64,000 bases of DNA from Hymenobacter lucidus (lineage in GTDB: Bacteria > Bacteroidota > Bacteroidia > Cytophagales > Hymenobacteraceae), in assembly GCF_020447265.1 (NCBI RefSeq), contig NZ_JAJADR010000008.1:1-64000 (forward strand), in the 5' to 3' direction. The notes below the pieces were generated by a model. The model searched no databases, had not been told where the DNA came from, and saw nothing but the letters and a program-made list of their open reading frames with translations. The translations under genes and the position numbers were made by a program. This document shows, in pieces, positions 25,172-33,772 of this stretch. Positions within the stretch are counted from its first letter, which is position 1. Each line of letters begins with the position of its first letter.

Positions 25172-27361
25172 ATGGCAATTCTTCGCTTTAAAGCTCTTGA
25201 GCTAGTTGATCAGCGCAAACCGCTGACCGTAGTTACTTCCGACGAACGGCGTTCCGATAGTTTCGGCAAGAACGTGTTCAACCTGGACGCCATGCGCGCT
25301 ACCATGCCGGGCGAATACTTCAAGAAGCTGCAAGCCGCTATCAAGCAAGGCTCGCCGGTAGAACGCTCGGTGGCCGACGCCGTGGCTTCGGCCATGAAAA
25401 CCTGGGCTATGGCCAAGGGCGCCACGCACTACACGCACTGGTTCCAGCCCCTGACCGGCTCGACGGCCGAGAAGCATGACTCCTTCTTTGATCTGAACTC
25501 CGACGGCCGCCCGGTTGAGAACTTTAAAGGTTCGGCGCTGGTGCAGCAGGAGCCCGATGCCTCGTCGTTCCCTAACGGCGGCATCCGCAATACCTTCGAA
25601 GCCCGCGGCTACACCGCCTGGGACCCGACTTCCCCCGCTTTCATCATCGAAACGGCCGGCGCCAAAACCCTGTGCATTCCTACGATTTTCGTGGCTTACA
25701 CCGGCGAAGCCCTCGACTACAAAGCGCCGCTGCTCAAGTCGCTGGCCGCTCTGGAGCAAGCTGCCGTGGATGTGTGCCAATACTTCGATAAAGACGTAAA
25801 CCGCGTTTCGACTACCCTGGGTATCGAGCAGGAATACTTCATCGTCGACAAGGCCCTGTTCGACGCTCGTCCCGACCTGGTGATGACCGGCCGCACCCTG
25901 TTTGGCCACGCGCCGGCCAAGGGCCAGCAGCTGGAAGACCACTACTTCGGCTCGATTCCAAGCCGGGTGCACGCCTTCATGCTGGAGTTTGAGGAAGAGT
26001 CGAACCGCCTCGGCATTCCGCTGCGCACCCGCCACAACGAGGTAGCGCCCAACCAGTACGAGTGCGCCCCGACCTTCGAGGACGCCAACCTGGCCGTGGA
26101 CCACAACCAGCTGCTCATGGACATCATGGACCGCGTGGCCGAAAAGCACAGCCTGAAAGTATTGCTGCACGAGAAGCCTTTCGCGGGCGTCAACGGCTCG
26201 GGCAAGCATAACAACTGGGCCATGAGCACCGACACGGGTGTAAACTTGCTGGCTCCCGGCCGTCGGCCCAAGGAGAACCTGCAGTTCCTGGCCTTCTTTA
26301 TCACGACCATCAAAGCCGTGCATACCTACGGCGACCTGCTGCGCGCCAGCATTGCCTCGGCCTCGAACGACCACCGCCTCGGCGCCAACGAAGCCCCGCC
26401 GGCCATCATGTCGGTATTCGTGGGTTCGCAGCTGAACTCGGTGCTTGATGAGTTGGAGCGCACGGCCAAGCTGCCCCTCGACAAAGGCGACAACATCTAC
26501 CTCAAGCTCGGCATCGACAAGATTCCGGCTATTTTGCTCGACAACACCGACCGTAACCGCACCTCGCCCTTCGCCTTCACCGGCAACAAGTTCGAGTTCC
26601 GCGCTGTCGGTTCGTCGGCCAACTGCTCCTCTTCCATGACGGTGCTCAACACCATCGTAGCCGAGCAGCTCATCGAGTTCAAGAAGTCGGTGGATGCGCT
26701 CATTGAGCAGGGCAAGAAAAAGGAAGTGGCTATTGTAGAGGTGCTGCGCGAATACGTTATCAGCTCCAAAAACATCCGCTTCGAAGGCAACGGCTACTCG
26801 GATGAGTGGAAGGACGAAGCCGAAAAGCGCGGCCTTTCCAACATCCCAACCACGCCCCAGGCCCTCGATGCCCTGGTGCGTGAGGATGCCGCCGAGCTCT
26901 TTACCCGCCACAACATCTTCTCGCACGTGGAGTTGCACGCCCGCCACGACATCTTGCTGGAAGATTACATGAAGAAAATCCAGATTGAAAGCCGCGTAAT
27001 GGGGGATCTGGCCGTGAATCACATTATTCCCACGGCTGTAGCCTACCAGACCAAGCTCATCACCAACGTGCGCGGCCTGCGCGAGTTGGGCCTCGACGAC
27101 GAGCTGTCGCAGGTGACAGTGGATACGATTAAAGCTATTTCGCGCCACATTTCTATCATCAAAACCCAGGTGGACGAGATGGTAAATGCCCGCAAAGTGG
27201 CCAACAAGATTGAGGATACCCGGGAGCGTGCCATTGCGTACTGTGACACGGTTAAAACGCATTTCGACCCCATTCGCCGCTCCGTGGACAAGCTGGAGCT
27301 GATGGTGGCCGATGAGGACTGGCCTTTGGTAAAGTACCGCGAACTTTTGTTCCGGCACTAA
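25172..27361 (+). CDS. glnN: Glutamine synthetase type III
   Basis: Makes glutamine from glutamate, ammonia and ATP; the 729-residue GSIII form is typical of Bacteroidota and some cyanobacteria. The GSIII-specific N-terminal region contains SDERRSDSFGKNVFNLDAMR, followed by the beta-grasp (HYTHWFQPLTGSTAEKHDSF) and the catalytic domain with IEQEYFIVDK, NEVAPNQYECAP, VNGSGKHNNWAMSTD and the DNTDRNRTSPFAFTGNKFE region. The C-terminus is the long helical GSIII extension. ATG 25172 is chosen because a perfect promoter lies inside the longer frame. It is followed by a terminator at 27423-27451, so it is monocistronic. Confidence 0.95.
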   Translation: MAILRFKALELVDQRKPLTVVTSDERRSDSFGKNVFNLDAMRATMPGEYFKKLQAAIKQGSPVERSVADAVASAMKTWAMAKGATHYTHWFQPLTGSTAEKHDSFFDLNSDGRPVENFKGSALVQQEPDASSFPNGGIRNTFEARGYTAWDPTSPAFIIETAGAKTLCIPTIFVAYTGEALDYKAPLLKSLAALEQAAVDVCQYFDKDVNRVSTTLGIEQEYFIVDKALFDARPDLVMTGRTLFGHAPAKGQQLEDHYFGSIPSRVHAFMLEFEEESNRLGIPLRTRHNEVAPNQYECAPTFEDANLAVDHNQLLMDIMDRVAEKHSLKVLLHEKPFAGVNGSGKHNNWAMSTDTGVNLLAPGRRPKENLQFLAFFITTIKAVHTYGDLLRASIASASNDHRLGANEAPPAIMSVFVGSQLNSVLDELERTAKLPLDKGDNIYLKLGIDKIPAILLDNTDRNRTSPFAFTGNKFEFRAVGSSANCSSSMTVLNTIVAEQLIEFKKSVDALIEQGKKKEVAIVEVLREYVISSKNIRFEGNGYSDEWKDEAEKRGLSNIPTTPQALDALVREDAAELFTRHNIFSHVELHARHDILLEDYMKKIQIESRVMGDLAVNHIIPTAVAYQTKLITNVRGLRELGLDDELSQVTVDTIKAISRHISIIKTQVDEMVNARKVANKIEDTRERAIAYCDTVKTHFDPIRRSVDKLELMVADEDWPLVKYRELLFRH

Positions 27362-27422
27362 GTCCAGAGGTCAGAATCAGGCCGGAGTTGGGTGGGAATT
27401 TTCTCCGGCACTGATTTCACTA

Positions 27423-27451
27423 AAAGCCGTTCCGGGTGGGGCGGCTTTTTT
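27423..27451 (+). terminator. Terminator after glnN
   Basis: AAAGCCG (27423-27429) pairs with CGGCTTT (27442-27448) followed by a T run. Confidence 0.7.
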
Positions 27452-27518
27452 TGTGTTTATGGCTATATCCTCGAAGTTGTATCTTCAACCCTTTATTCGC
27501 TCTTCGCCCCAACTACCT

Positions 27519-29036
27519 ATGCTCCAACGTCTACTTCTTGTGTTCCTGCTGGTGGCCAGCAGCTTGCCCGGCTGGGCCCAGTTTCAGCAGTGCCGAGACC
27601 TTGTCTTTACAACCCAGCAGCAAGTCGACGACTTTGCGGCCATTGGCTGTTCGGGCATCGATGGTAACCTCACTATCTACGGGAGTAATGGCAATGGAAC
27701 CGGCGGTATTACGAACCTGGCTCCCTTGTCCACTATTACGTTTGTAACGGGAAACCTAGGTCTGATCTTAGACCGGATGCCTAACACCCAGGGGCTTGGT
27801 AATATCAAAAGCATTGGAGGTACCCTTACTATTACCGGTGCGCTAGTCTTGGCCGGTATAGACCAAAATACCTTTAGTAGCTTAGAATCAATCGGCAGTG
27901 GCCTAGTTATAAGCGACAACACTTCGCTGACCAACATTTCGGGATTTCCGAAGCTAAGAAGCTGCAACTATATTGAAATAGTGCGAAACAGTGGGTTAGG
28001 GGCTATAACTGGGTTAAATGCGGTAAATTCCCTTGTCTCTCTTAGTATCAATAAATGCGGCTCTTTGCGGTCTGTCTCAGGATTCAATGGGCTGGTTACA
28101 GGCGCTCAACTGTTCATTGTCTACAATAAGTCACTGGCACAAATTACTGGGTTTACAGCTTTAACAGCAGCAAATGGATTAATTATCAATAATAATGGGG
28201 CATTAACTGAACTGTCCGGCTTTAACGCGCTGAACTCTCTGAAGGAGCAGCTACAGATTCATTCTGATTCCTCCCTTACCTCTATCTCCGGCTTCAATGA
28301 CACATTGGTAGTAAATGGTGCCGTCACGATTGATCGTAACCCAGTGCTACGTTCTATAACCGGTTTCACGGGCTTGAAAGCCGTGAGTCTGGGTATATCA
28401 AACAATAAATCCTTACCCGATGTGAAGGGGTTTACCAGCAGTAGGCTTACCAATGTCAGTCTCAGTTTTAATGATAACCTTAAATCGTTGTCCGGCTTTG
28501 CGCTGGCCGAGGTTACAGAGTCTATCAATCTCAATTACAACGCGATGCTCGACAGTATCGGCACCTTTAAAGCAGGAGCCGCTCCTGCCTATATTGGCGT
28601 GGAAAATAACGCCTCCCTGAAGTCACTTGCTGGAGGCTTTATCTACAGCAACTATTCCACGCTTAGTACGCTGCGCTTGTTCAACAACCCGGTCTTGGCG
28701 GCGTGTACTGAATTTTGGGTGTGCCAGTATTTAAGGCGGGCCGGCAGATCCTTTATTTCCGGCAATGCGCCTAGCTGCACGGAGGCCGCCATCTTGGCTA
28801 ATTGCCAAACGCTAGCAACACAGCAGCCAGTAGCTTTGGCACCAGCCTATCCCAACCCGGTGCGTGACGTGCTGTACCTAAGCAGCAAAACCCACTTTCG
28901 TCTGCGTGACCTGATGGGGCGGGTGCTTCTGCAAGGGGAAGCAAGTCAGGTTTCGATGGCGGCCCTGCCAACTGGCGTATATGTGCTGGAAACTGGCCGG
29001 GAAACGACAAAAAGCGTCAGGATCATCAAGCAATAA
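27519..29036 (+). CDS. T9SS cargo with receptor-L-domain/LRR-like solenoid
   Basis: About 505 residues: signal peptide (LLLVFLLVASSLPGWAQ), then a solenoid of roughly ten 22-28-residue repeats with the pattern LTSISGFxxL and a short strand such as LIINNNGAL, resembling receptor L-domain or leucine-rich repeats, then a type A T9SS sorting domain (AYPNPVRDVLYL ... LPTGVYVLETG). Such proteins are exported and either surface-anchored or released; binding to proteins or glycans is inference. ATG 27519 is preferred to the ATG at 27459 because it directly precedes the signal peptide and a promoter-like TTTA-N20-TATCTTCA lies in between. Base composition is distinctly less GC-rich than the neighbours. 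Confidence 0.85.
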   Translation: MLQRLLLVFLLVASSLPGWAQFQQCRDLVFTTQQQVDDFAAIGCSGIDGNLTIYGSNGNGTGGITNLAPLSTITFVTGNLGLILDRMPNTQGLGNIKSIGGTLTITGALVLAGIDQNTFSSLESIGSGLVISDNTSLTNISGFPKLRSCNYIEIVRNSGLGAITGLNAVNSLVSLSINKCGSLRSVSGFNGLVTGAQLFIVYNKSLAQITGFTALTAANGLIINNNGALTELSGFNALNSLKEQLQIHSDSSLTSISGFNDTLVVNGAVTIDRNPVLRSITGFTGLKAVSLGISNNKSLPDVKGFTSSRLTNVSLSFNDNLKSLSGFALAEVTESINLNYNAMLDSIGTFKAGAAPAYIGVENNASLKSLAGGFIYSNYSTLSTLRLFNNPVLAACTEFWVCQYLRRAGRSFISGNAPSCTEAAILANCQTLATQQPVALAPAYPNPVRDVLYLSSKTHFRLRDLMGRVLLQGEASQVSMAALPTGVYVLETGRETTKSVRIIKQ

Positions 29037-29933
29037 CTGCTCCTGGTAGCTATCAGTAGTCTGATAATCAATGTGCAGCTTAGGTTGTTTTTCAGCGTTA
29101 AGGCTATAGTGGAAATCAGTATTAGAGGCTTTGCCCCATTGTTGTAGCACTTTGGGCTCTTGTCAAGCAAGGGTGCGCGCAGCTAGCAGGTGTTTGGTTT
29201 AGCCCCACGCAAAAGGCCCCGAAAACGCTGTTTTCGGGGCCTTTTGCGTGGGGCTAAACTGGTTTGAATTCAACTTCTGTTCCGATGAAACTGTATAGTA
29301 ATAAGTTGAGGTAACTGCACAAAAATTGAAATATTTTATTTATTAATATAAATATTTTGAAGTTAAGTTTAATTTTCACTAATATTAATCATGTTAAATA
29401 TACGCAAAATACATAATAGGCGGGAGTCTGGGTAGGACCCGGCTCCTTTTATGACCGCCCGCACAAGAGATGCAGTAGCTATGCCAGTAGGAAATGACTG
29501 TGATACAACGGTTTACTGCCTTGTTCGGCTGGTAGAAGTGCAACCCTTTTGAAATAGTACAAGGCTGTTTTACGTCCTGCTGGCGAAGCATGTCCGATTA
29601 GTGGCGCTTTCAGGCCGAAATCAGGCCTGGGCATACCCTGCTTTGGGCCTGCTCAACGGAAGCCAGCCCTTGCTGATGTTCATCATTTTCCGGCGCTGCT
29701 GCCGCGGGTGTTTGTTTCCCCGCGCTGCCGGTTGCAACCGCCGAGACCCTGCCCGGACCAAAGCGCCAGCTGTTTCTGGCCCGGCAGCATTTGTCTTCCC
29801 CGTGGGAGTGGCAAATCAAGTGGCTTTCACTTCCGTCTGCAAGCCGCACCTGTGCTTTGCTAAGCTACTCAACTGCTTAGCCGTCAGTTCATCACCTGCC
29901 TATTTCCCAAACCCATCCTAACACCAAGCAGTA
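29037..29933. other. Long intergenic region, partly AT-rich, no gene recognised
   Basis: 897 bases. It holds a perfect 30-base-arm hairpin (29197-29259), then a very AT-rich block (about 29310-29410), then 500 bases of ordinary composition. The reading frame at 29601-29921 has no family likeness and is Cys/Arg-rich as in shadow frames. A long leader for the following gene is possible. Confidence 0.5.
29197..29259. terminator. Exceptionally long perfect hairpin
   Basis: 30-base perfect arms (29197-29226 and 29230-29259) with a 3-base loop, containing CACGCAAAAGGCCCCGAAAA. Probably terminates the L-domain protein gene; no long T tail is needed because AAAA/TTTT blocks are inside the stem. Confidence 0.7.
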
Positions 29934-32870
29934 ATGATTATGAAACAAATCTGCACGCTTCTCTTCGCCAGTATTTTATGTCTGTGGACTGGGGGTATAG
30001 CCCGGGCGCAGGCGCAGAACAACGCGGCGGTACCGGCCAAAGCCAGTCTGGCGCTGGGCTCAGCGGCCACTATTCGGGCCGCTTTCCAGCAGAAAGCCCA
30101 GGCACTGGCTGCTAATCCGGCGGCCCGACAGGCTACTCTGACCCAGAGCGTGCCCGGTGGCCCGGCCCTGCTGCTACGCCTGAAATCGAGCAAACAGGAA
30201 GGAACTTCGGAGCTGTTCTTTGGCGAAGTGGCAGCTGCCAAAAACAGCAGCTTCTACGTGAAAGTAACCGGCCAGAAGCTGGAAGGCGAAATAATGCTGC
30301 GCGACCAGCAGAAGTATTACAGCTTCGCTACCCGCGCCGATGGCACAGTGCATCTGGAGGAAAAGGATATCAACAAAATCATCTGCGTGGGTTACAACGA
30401 TGCCCCAGGCGAAAAGCCCACCGCGGGCAACACGGCCGCGCGGGCTGCTGCTATTCCGCTGCTGGAGAGCCTGCCCGGGGCCGGAGCCGTGGTTTACCTC
30501 GACTTCGACGGGCAAACCGTGACGGGTACGCGCTGGAATACCAACTTCACTGGCGGGGCCCCGATTGTAGCCGCCCCGGCGGTGCTGTCGGAATCCGATA
30601 TGCTGGCCGTGTGGAAGATAATGCGGGAAGACTTCCGGCCCTTTAACCTGAACGTGACGACCAATGAAGCCGTGTTCAACAGCGCCCCGGTGGCGCGCCG
30701 GATGCGGGTTATTTTTACCCCAACCACGTATTTCTACCCCGGCGCGGGTGGGGTGGCGTACCTGAATTCCTTTATTTCCGGCGGCACCAGCTCTGGCGAG
30801 ACGCCCTGCTGGGTATTCAACTCCGGCATTATCGGGGCCGGGGAGGCTGGCTCACACGAAGTAGGCCACACACTCACCCTCTCGCACGACGGCCGGACGA
30901 CTCCTTCGGAAGCATATTTCCAAGGCCAGGCCTCGTGGGCCCCGATTATGGGCGTAGGCTACTACCGGCCCGTGGTGCAGTGGAGCAAGGGTGAATATCC
31001 TGCGGCCAACAACACTGAGGATGACCTGCTGAAAATAACGACGCTGAACGGCTTCACTTACCGCGCCGACGACCACGGCAACACCAGCGCTACGGCTACG
31101 GCCCTGAGCGTGAGCGGTGCCGGCGTTGTAGCCGCCTCCAACCAGGGCATTATCTCAACCCGCACCGACGTGGACGTCTTTTCCTTCACGACCAGCGGCG
31201 GTACCGTAACGTTGAACGTAGCCCCCGACCCCGACTATCCCGACCTGGATATTGCCCTGACGCTGCGCAACTCGGCCAACGCCGTAGTGGCCTCGGCCGA
31301 GCCTGGTGCGACGCTCAATGCCTCCATCAGTCAGGCGCTGGCCGCTGGCACTTACTCCCTGGAAATTGATGGCGTACAGGGCTCGTTGGGTGCCAACTCC
31401 GACTATGCCTCGCTCGGGGTGTACTTCATTTCGGGCACTGTGCCAAGCAATGTGGCCCCAACGGTGAGCATTACGGCCCCGGCTTCGGGTGCGTCGTTCT
31501 TTGCCCCAGCCACCATCAACATCACGGCTACGGCCGCCGACGCGAATGGCACGGTATCGAAAGTGGAGTTCTTCAGTGGCGCGGTGAAGCTGGGTGAAGA
31601 CCTGACGGCACCCTATGCCTACAGCTGGACCGGCGTAACAGCCGGCGCGTATTCGCTCACGGCCAAAGCCACCGACAACGGCGGCGCCACCACGACCTCG
31701 GCTGCGGTAGCTATTACGGTGGTCAACAATGTGGCGCCAACGGTGAGTATCACGGCTCCAGCGTCCGGCGCATCGTTCTTCGCGCCGGCCACTATCAATA
31801 TTGCCGCTACGGCTTCGGATGCAGATGGTACGGTATCGAAGGTGGAGTTCTTCAGTGGCGCTACCAAGCTGGGTGAAGACCTGACGGCACCCTATACCTA
31901 TAGCTGGGTGGGCGTAACGGCCGGTGCGTATTCACTTACGGCCAAAGCCACCGATAACAGCAGCAACACGACTACCTCGGCCGCGGTGGCCATTACGGTT
32001 GTCAACAACGTGGCCCCGACGGTGAGCATTACGGCCCCGGCTTCGGGTGCGTCGTTCTTTGCGCCGGCCACCATCAACATTACGGCGACGGCCGCCGACG
32101 CCGATGGCACCGTGGCCAAGGTTGAGTTCTACAGTGGGGCCACGAAAATCGGGGAGGACCTGACAGCGCCGTACGCCTACAGCTGGGCTGGTGTGCCGGT
32201 GGGCAGCTATAGCCTCACGGCCAAGGCTACCGACAGCTACGGTGATGCCACTACTTCGGCCGCCGTACTGGTATCGGTGGGCGTCGATACGAACATTGCC
32301 CCGAAAGTAGCGCTGACCCGGCCCAGAACGGGAACTACGTTTGGCGTGCCGGCTACTATCACCTTTGAGTCGGTGGCATTCGATGCTGATGGCACGATAG
32401 CGAAAGTGGAGTTTTATGCCGGCGGCATCAAAGTAGGGGAAGACCTGACACCTACTTACGGTATTTACAGCTACAGCTGGACCGGCGTGCCGGCTGGCAC
32501 CTACTCGCTCACGGCCCGGGCCATCGATAACGGCGGCGGCAGCAGCGTTTCCGCTCCGGCCGTGGTAACGGTAGGCTCACCCGAAAGCATTGCGGCCGGT
32601 GCAGCAACGGCCAGCCCCGAGTTGCGCGTGTACCCCAACCCGGCCTCGGCCGCGCACCTGAACATCGGGGTATACTCGGCCGTGGAGCAGACACTGAGCT
32701 TGTCGCTCTATAATGCTACGTCCCAGCGCGTAGTGACGCAGCACCATGCCCTGAGCGTGGGCGACAACGAGCTGCGCCTGACCATTGCCAACCTGCCCAA
32801 CGGCCTCTACATCCTCAAAGGCCAGAAAGGCGGCGAGCAATTCACTCAGCGGGTGCTCATTGCCCACTAG
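29934..32870 (+). CDS. Secreted zinc metalloprotease-like T9SS cargo with Ig-like repeats
   Basis: A 978-residue exported protein. Order: signal peptide (ends GGIARAQA), propeptide-like region to about residue 175, metalloprotease domain (from VVYLDFDGQ) with the metzincin-style site HEVGHTLTLSH (H308, E309, H312, H318) and a downstream Met-containing IMGVGYY, a PPC-like beta-sandwich (about 385-500), four bacterial Ig-like repeats of 93 residues (about 507-880; three are nearly identical, the fourth diverged), and a type A T9SS sorting domain (LRVYPNPASAAHL ... LPNGLYILKG). Probably digests proteins outside the cell; the repeats bind substrate or space the catalytic domain from the surface. 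Start is ATG 29934 or 29940. Confidence 0.9.
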   Translation: MIMKQICTLLFASILCLWTGGIARAQAQNNAAVPAKASLALGSAATIRAAFQQKAQALAANPAARQATLTQSVPGGPALLLRLKSSKQEGTSELFFGEVAAAKNSSFYVKVTGQKLEGEIMLRDQQKYYSFATRADGTVHLEEKDINKIICVGYNDAPGEKPTAGNTAARAAAIPLLESLPGAGAVVYLDFDGQTVTGTRWNTNFTGGAPIVAAPAVLSESDMLAVWKIMREDFRPFNLNVTTNEAVFNSAPVARRMRVIFTPTTYFYPGAGGVAYLNSFISGGTSSGETPCWVFNSGIIGAGEAGSHEVGHTLTLSHDGRTTPSEAYFQGQASWAPIMGVGYYRPVVQWSKGEYPAANNTEDDLLKITTLNGFTYRADDHGNTSATATALSVSGAGVVAASNQGIISTRTDVDVFSFTTSGGTVTLNVAPDPDYPDLDIALTLRNSANAVVASAEPGATLNASISQALAAGTYSLEIDGVQGSLGANSDYASLGVYFISGTVPSNVAPTVSITAPASGASFFAPATINITATAADANGTVSKVEFFSGAVKLGEDLTAPYAYSWTGVTAGAYSLTAKATDNGGATTTSAAVAITVVNNVAPTVSITAPASGASFFAPATINIAATASDADGTVSKVEFFSGATKLGEDLTAPYTYSWVGVTAGAYSLTAKATDNSSNTTTSAAVAITVVNNVAPTVSITAPASGASFFAPATINITATAADADGTVAKVEFYSGATKIGEDLTAPYAYSWAGVPVGSYSLTAKATDSYGDATTSAAVLVSVGVDTNIAPKVALTRPRTGTTFGVPATITFESVAFDADGTIAKVEFYAGGIKVGEDLTPTYGIYSYSWTGVPAGTYSLTARAIDNGGGSSVSAPAVVTVGSPESIAAGAATASPELRVYPNPASAAHLNIGVYSAVEQTLSLSLYNATSQRVVTQHHALSVGDNELRLTIANLPNGLYILKGQKGGEQFTQRVLIAH
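31451..32290 (+). repeat. Three tandem 279-bp coding repeats
   Basis: Copies begin at about 31451, 31730 and 32009, exactly 279 bases (93 codons) apart, and encode near-identical Ig-like domains. A fourth, diverged copy follows from about 32290. High identity suggests recent duplication or gene conversion. Confidence 0.85.
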
Positions 32871-32894
32871 TCCCGCCCTGGTAACCACTTGCGC

Positions 32895-32930
32895 AAACAG
32901 CCCCGGAGAATTGTCTCCGGGGCTGTTTTT
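32895..32930. terminator. Bidirectional terminator
   Basis: Perfect 15-base arms (32895-32909, 32914-32928), 4-base loop, followed by more T; sits between convergent genes. Confidence 0.85.
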
Positions 32931-32946
32931 TGCTTTGGCGGCAAGC

Positions 32947-33471
32947 TTATGCCAGGGGAGAATCTGGTAGAGTGCCGGGCGGGAGCTGGGCGGGTAGGGC
33001 GGTGTCGTCGGGCAGCACTTCGGCCCCGCTGCCGGCGTCGGGCACCAGGGTTTTCCAAGCGGCGCGCTTCAGCTCGTCGAGGCGGCGCAGCGTATCGGTC
33101 ACGGTGGCGTGGGTTCTTACTTTCTCAAAGAAGCCCGTGGACACGCCCACCTTCACCAGCCGCTCCAGCACGAAGGGCAGAATCCAGCCCACGACGTTGG
33201 TAGCCAGCACCCCGCGCAGGCCGATGCGCACCAGCAGGCGGGCCGCCATGCGCTCCAGCAGCAGGGCTTTGGCGGCGGGTAGGGCTTTGTCGGCCAGAAA
33301 ATCGGCGACGAGCTGCACGTTGCCTTTCTGCACTTCGGCCCGCAGAATATCCTGAATGGAATCCAGGGCTTTGCCGGCCAGCTGCCGAAACAGGCGGCCG
33401 GTTTGCCAGGCGGCCAGGCCGGTAGCGCGAGCCGCGTTAAACAAAGGAGGGAGGAAAACAGGCTTTTTCAT
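32947..33471 (-). CDS. Hypothetical protein
   Basis: A 174-residue protein, mostly helical by eye. It starts MKKPVFLPPLFNAARATG and has a hydrophobic segment LRGVLATNVVGWILPFVLE (about residues 96-114) that could be a membrane helix, flanked by Arg/Lys-rich helices, and an acidic Pro-rich tail. No family recognised. The ATG at 33471 is used; the upstream extension in this frame is Arg/Ala-rich without likeness to a protein start. It is convergent with the metalloprotease gene and divergent from the PAS kinase; the 301 bases between it and that kinase (33472-33772) show no other gene or clear promoter. Confidence 0.65.
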   Translation of the reverse strand: MKKPVFLPPLFNAARATGLAAWQTGRLFRQLAGKALDSIQDILRAEVQKGNVQLVADFLADKALPAAKALLLERMAARLLVRIGLRGVLATNVVGWILPFVLERLVKVGVSTGFFEKVRTHATVTDTLRRLDELKRAAWKTLVPDAGSGAEVLPDDTALPAQLPPGTLPDSPLA

Positions 33472-33772
33472 AAGAGACGACCACAATACTGCAGCTACGC
33501 AGCGCCGCGAAGAACGGCTAAATAAACGAAGAATGAGCCCGGCTGGCGCCGCTGCGGTGGCCGCAACCCGGGTGGCAAGGGTGGGCCAGAGCCTTGCACG
33601 GACAACGAAATCAGGGCCGGCGTATGCATTGTTGGGCTGGGTTGCGTAGGTTGCTGAAGGCCGGCCGGTGGTGAGCGGGCCAGTCAATTATGCGCGGCAG
33701 TTCTTCGCCGAAGCCCAGCCTGCGTATACTGCCCACTGCCCCAGCCTCCTGTGGAGTAGTTATTCTCTGGTT

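Noticed and set aside
25202..27358. 718-codon open frame antisense to glnN
   Set aside because: Shadow of a strongly conserved gene in GC-rich DNA; Val/Gly/His-rich composition and no family likeness.
29601..29921. 106-codon frame upstream of the metalloprotease
   Set aside because: Cys/Arg/Pro-rich, no family likeness, no promoter or start context.
31451..32290. Regular repeats resembling a repeat array
   Set aside because: 279-base period in frame within a gene; encodes Ig-like domains, not a CRISPR array.
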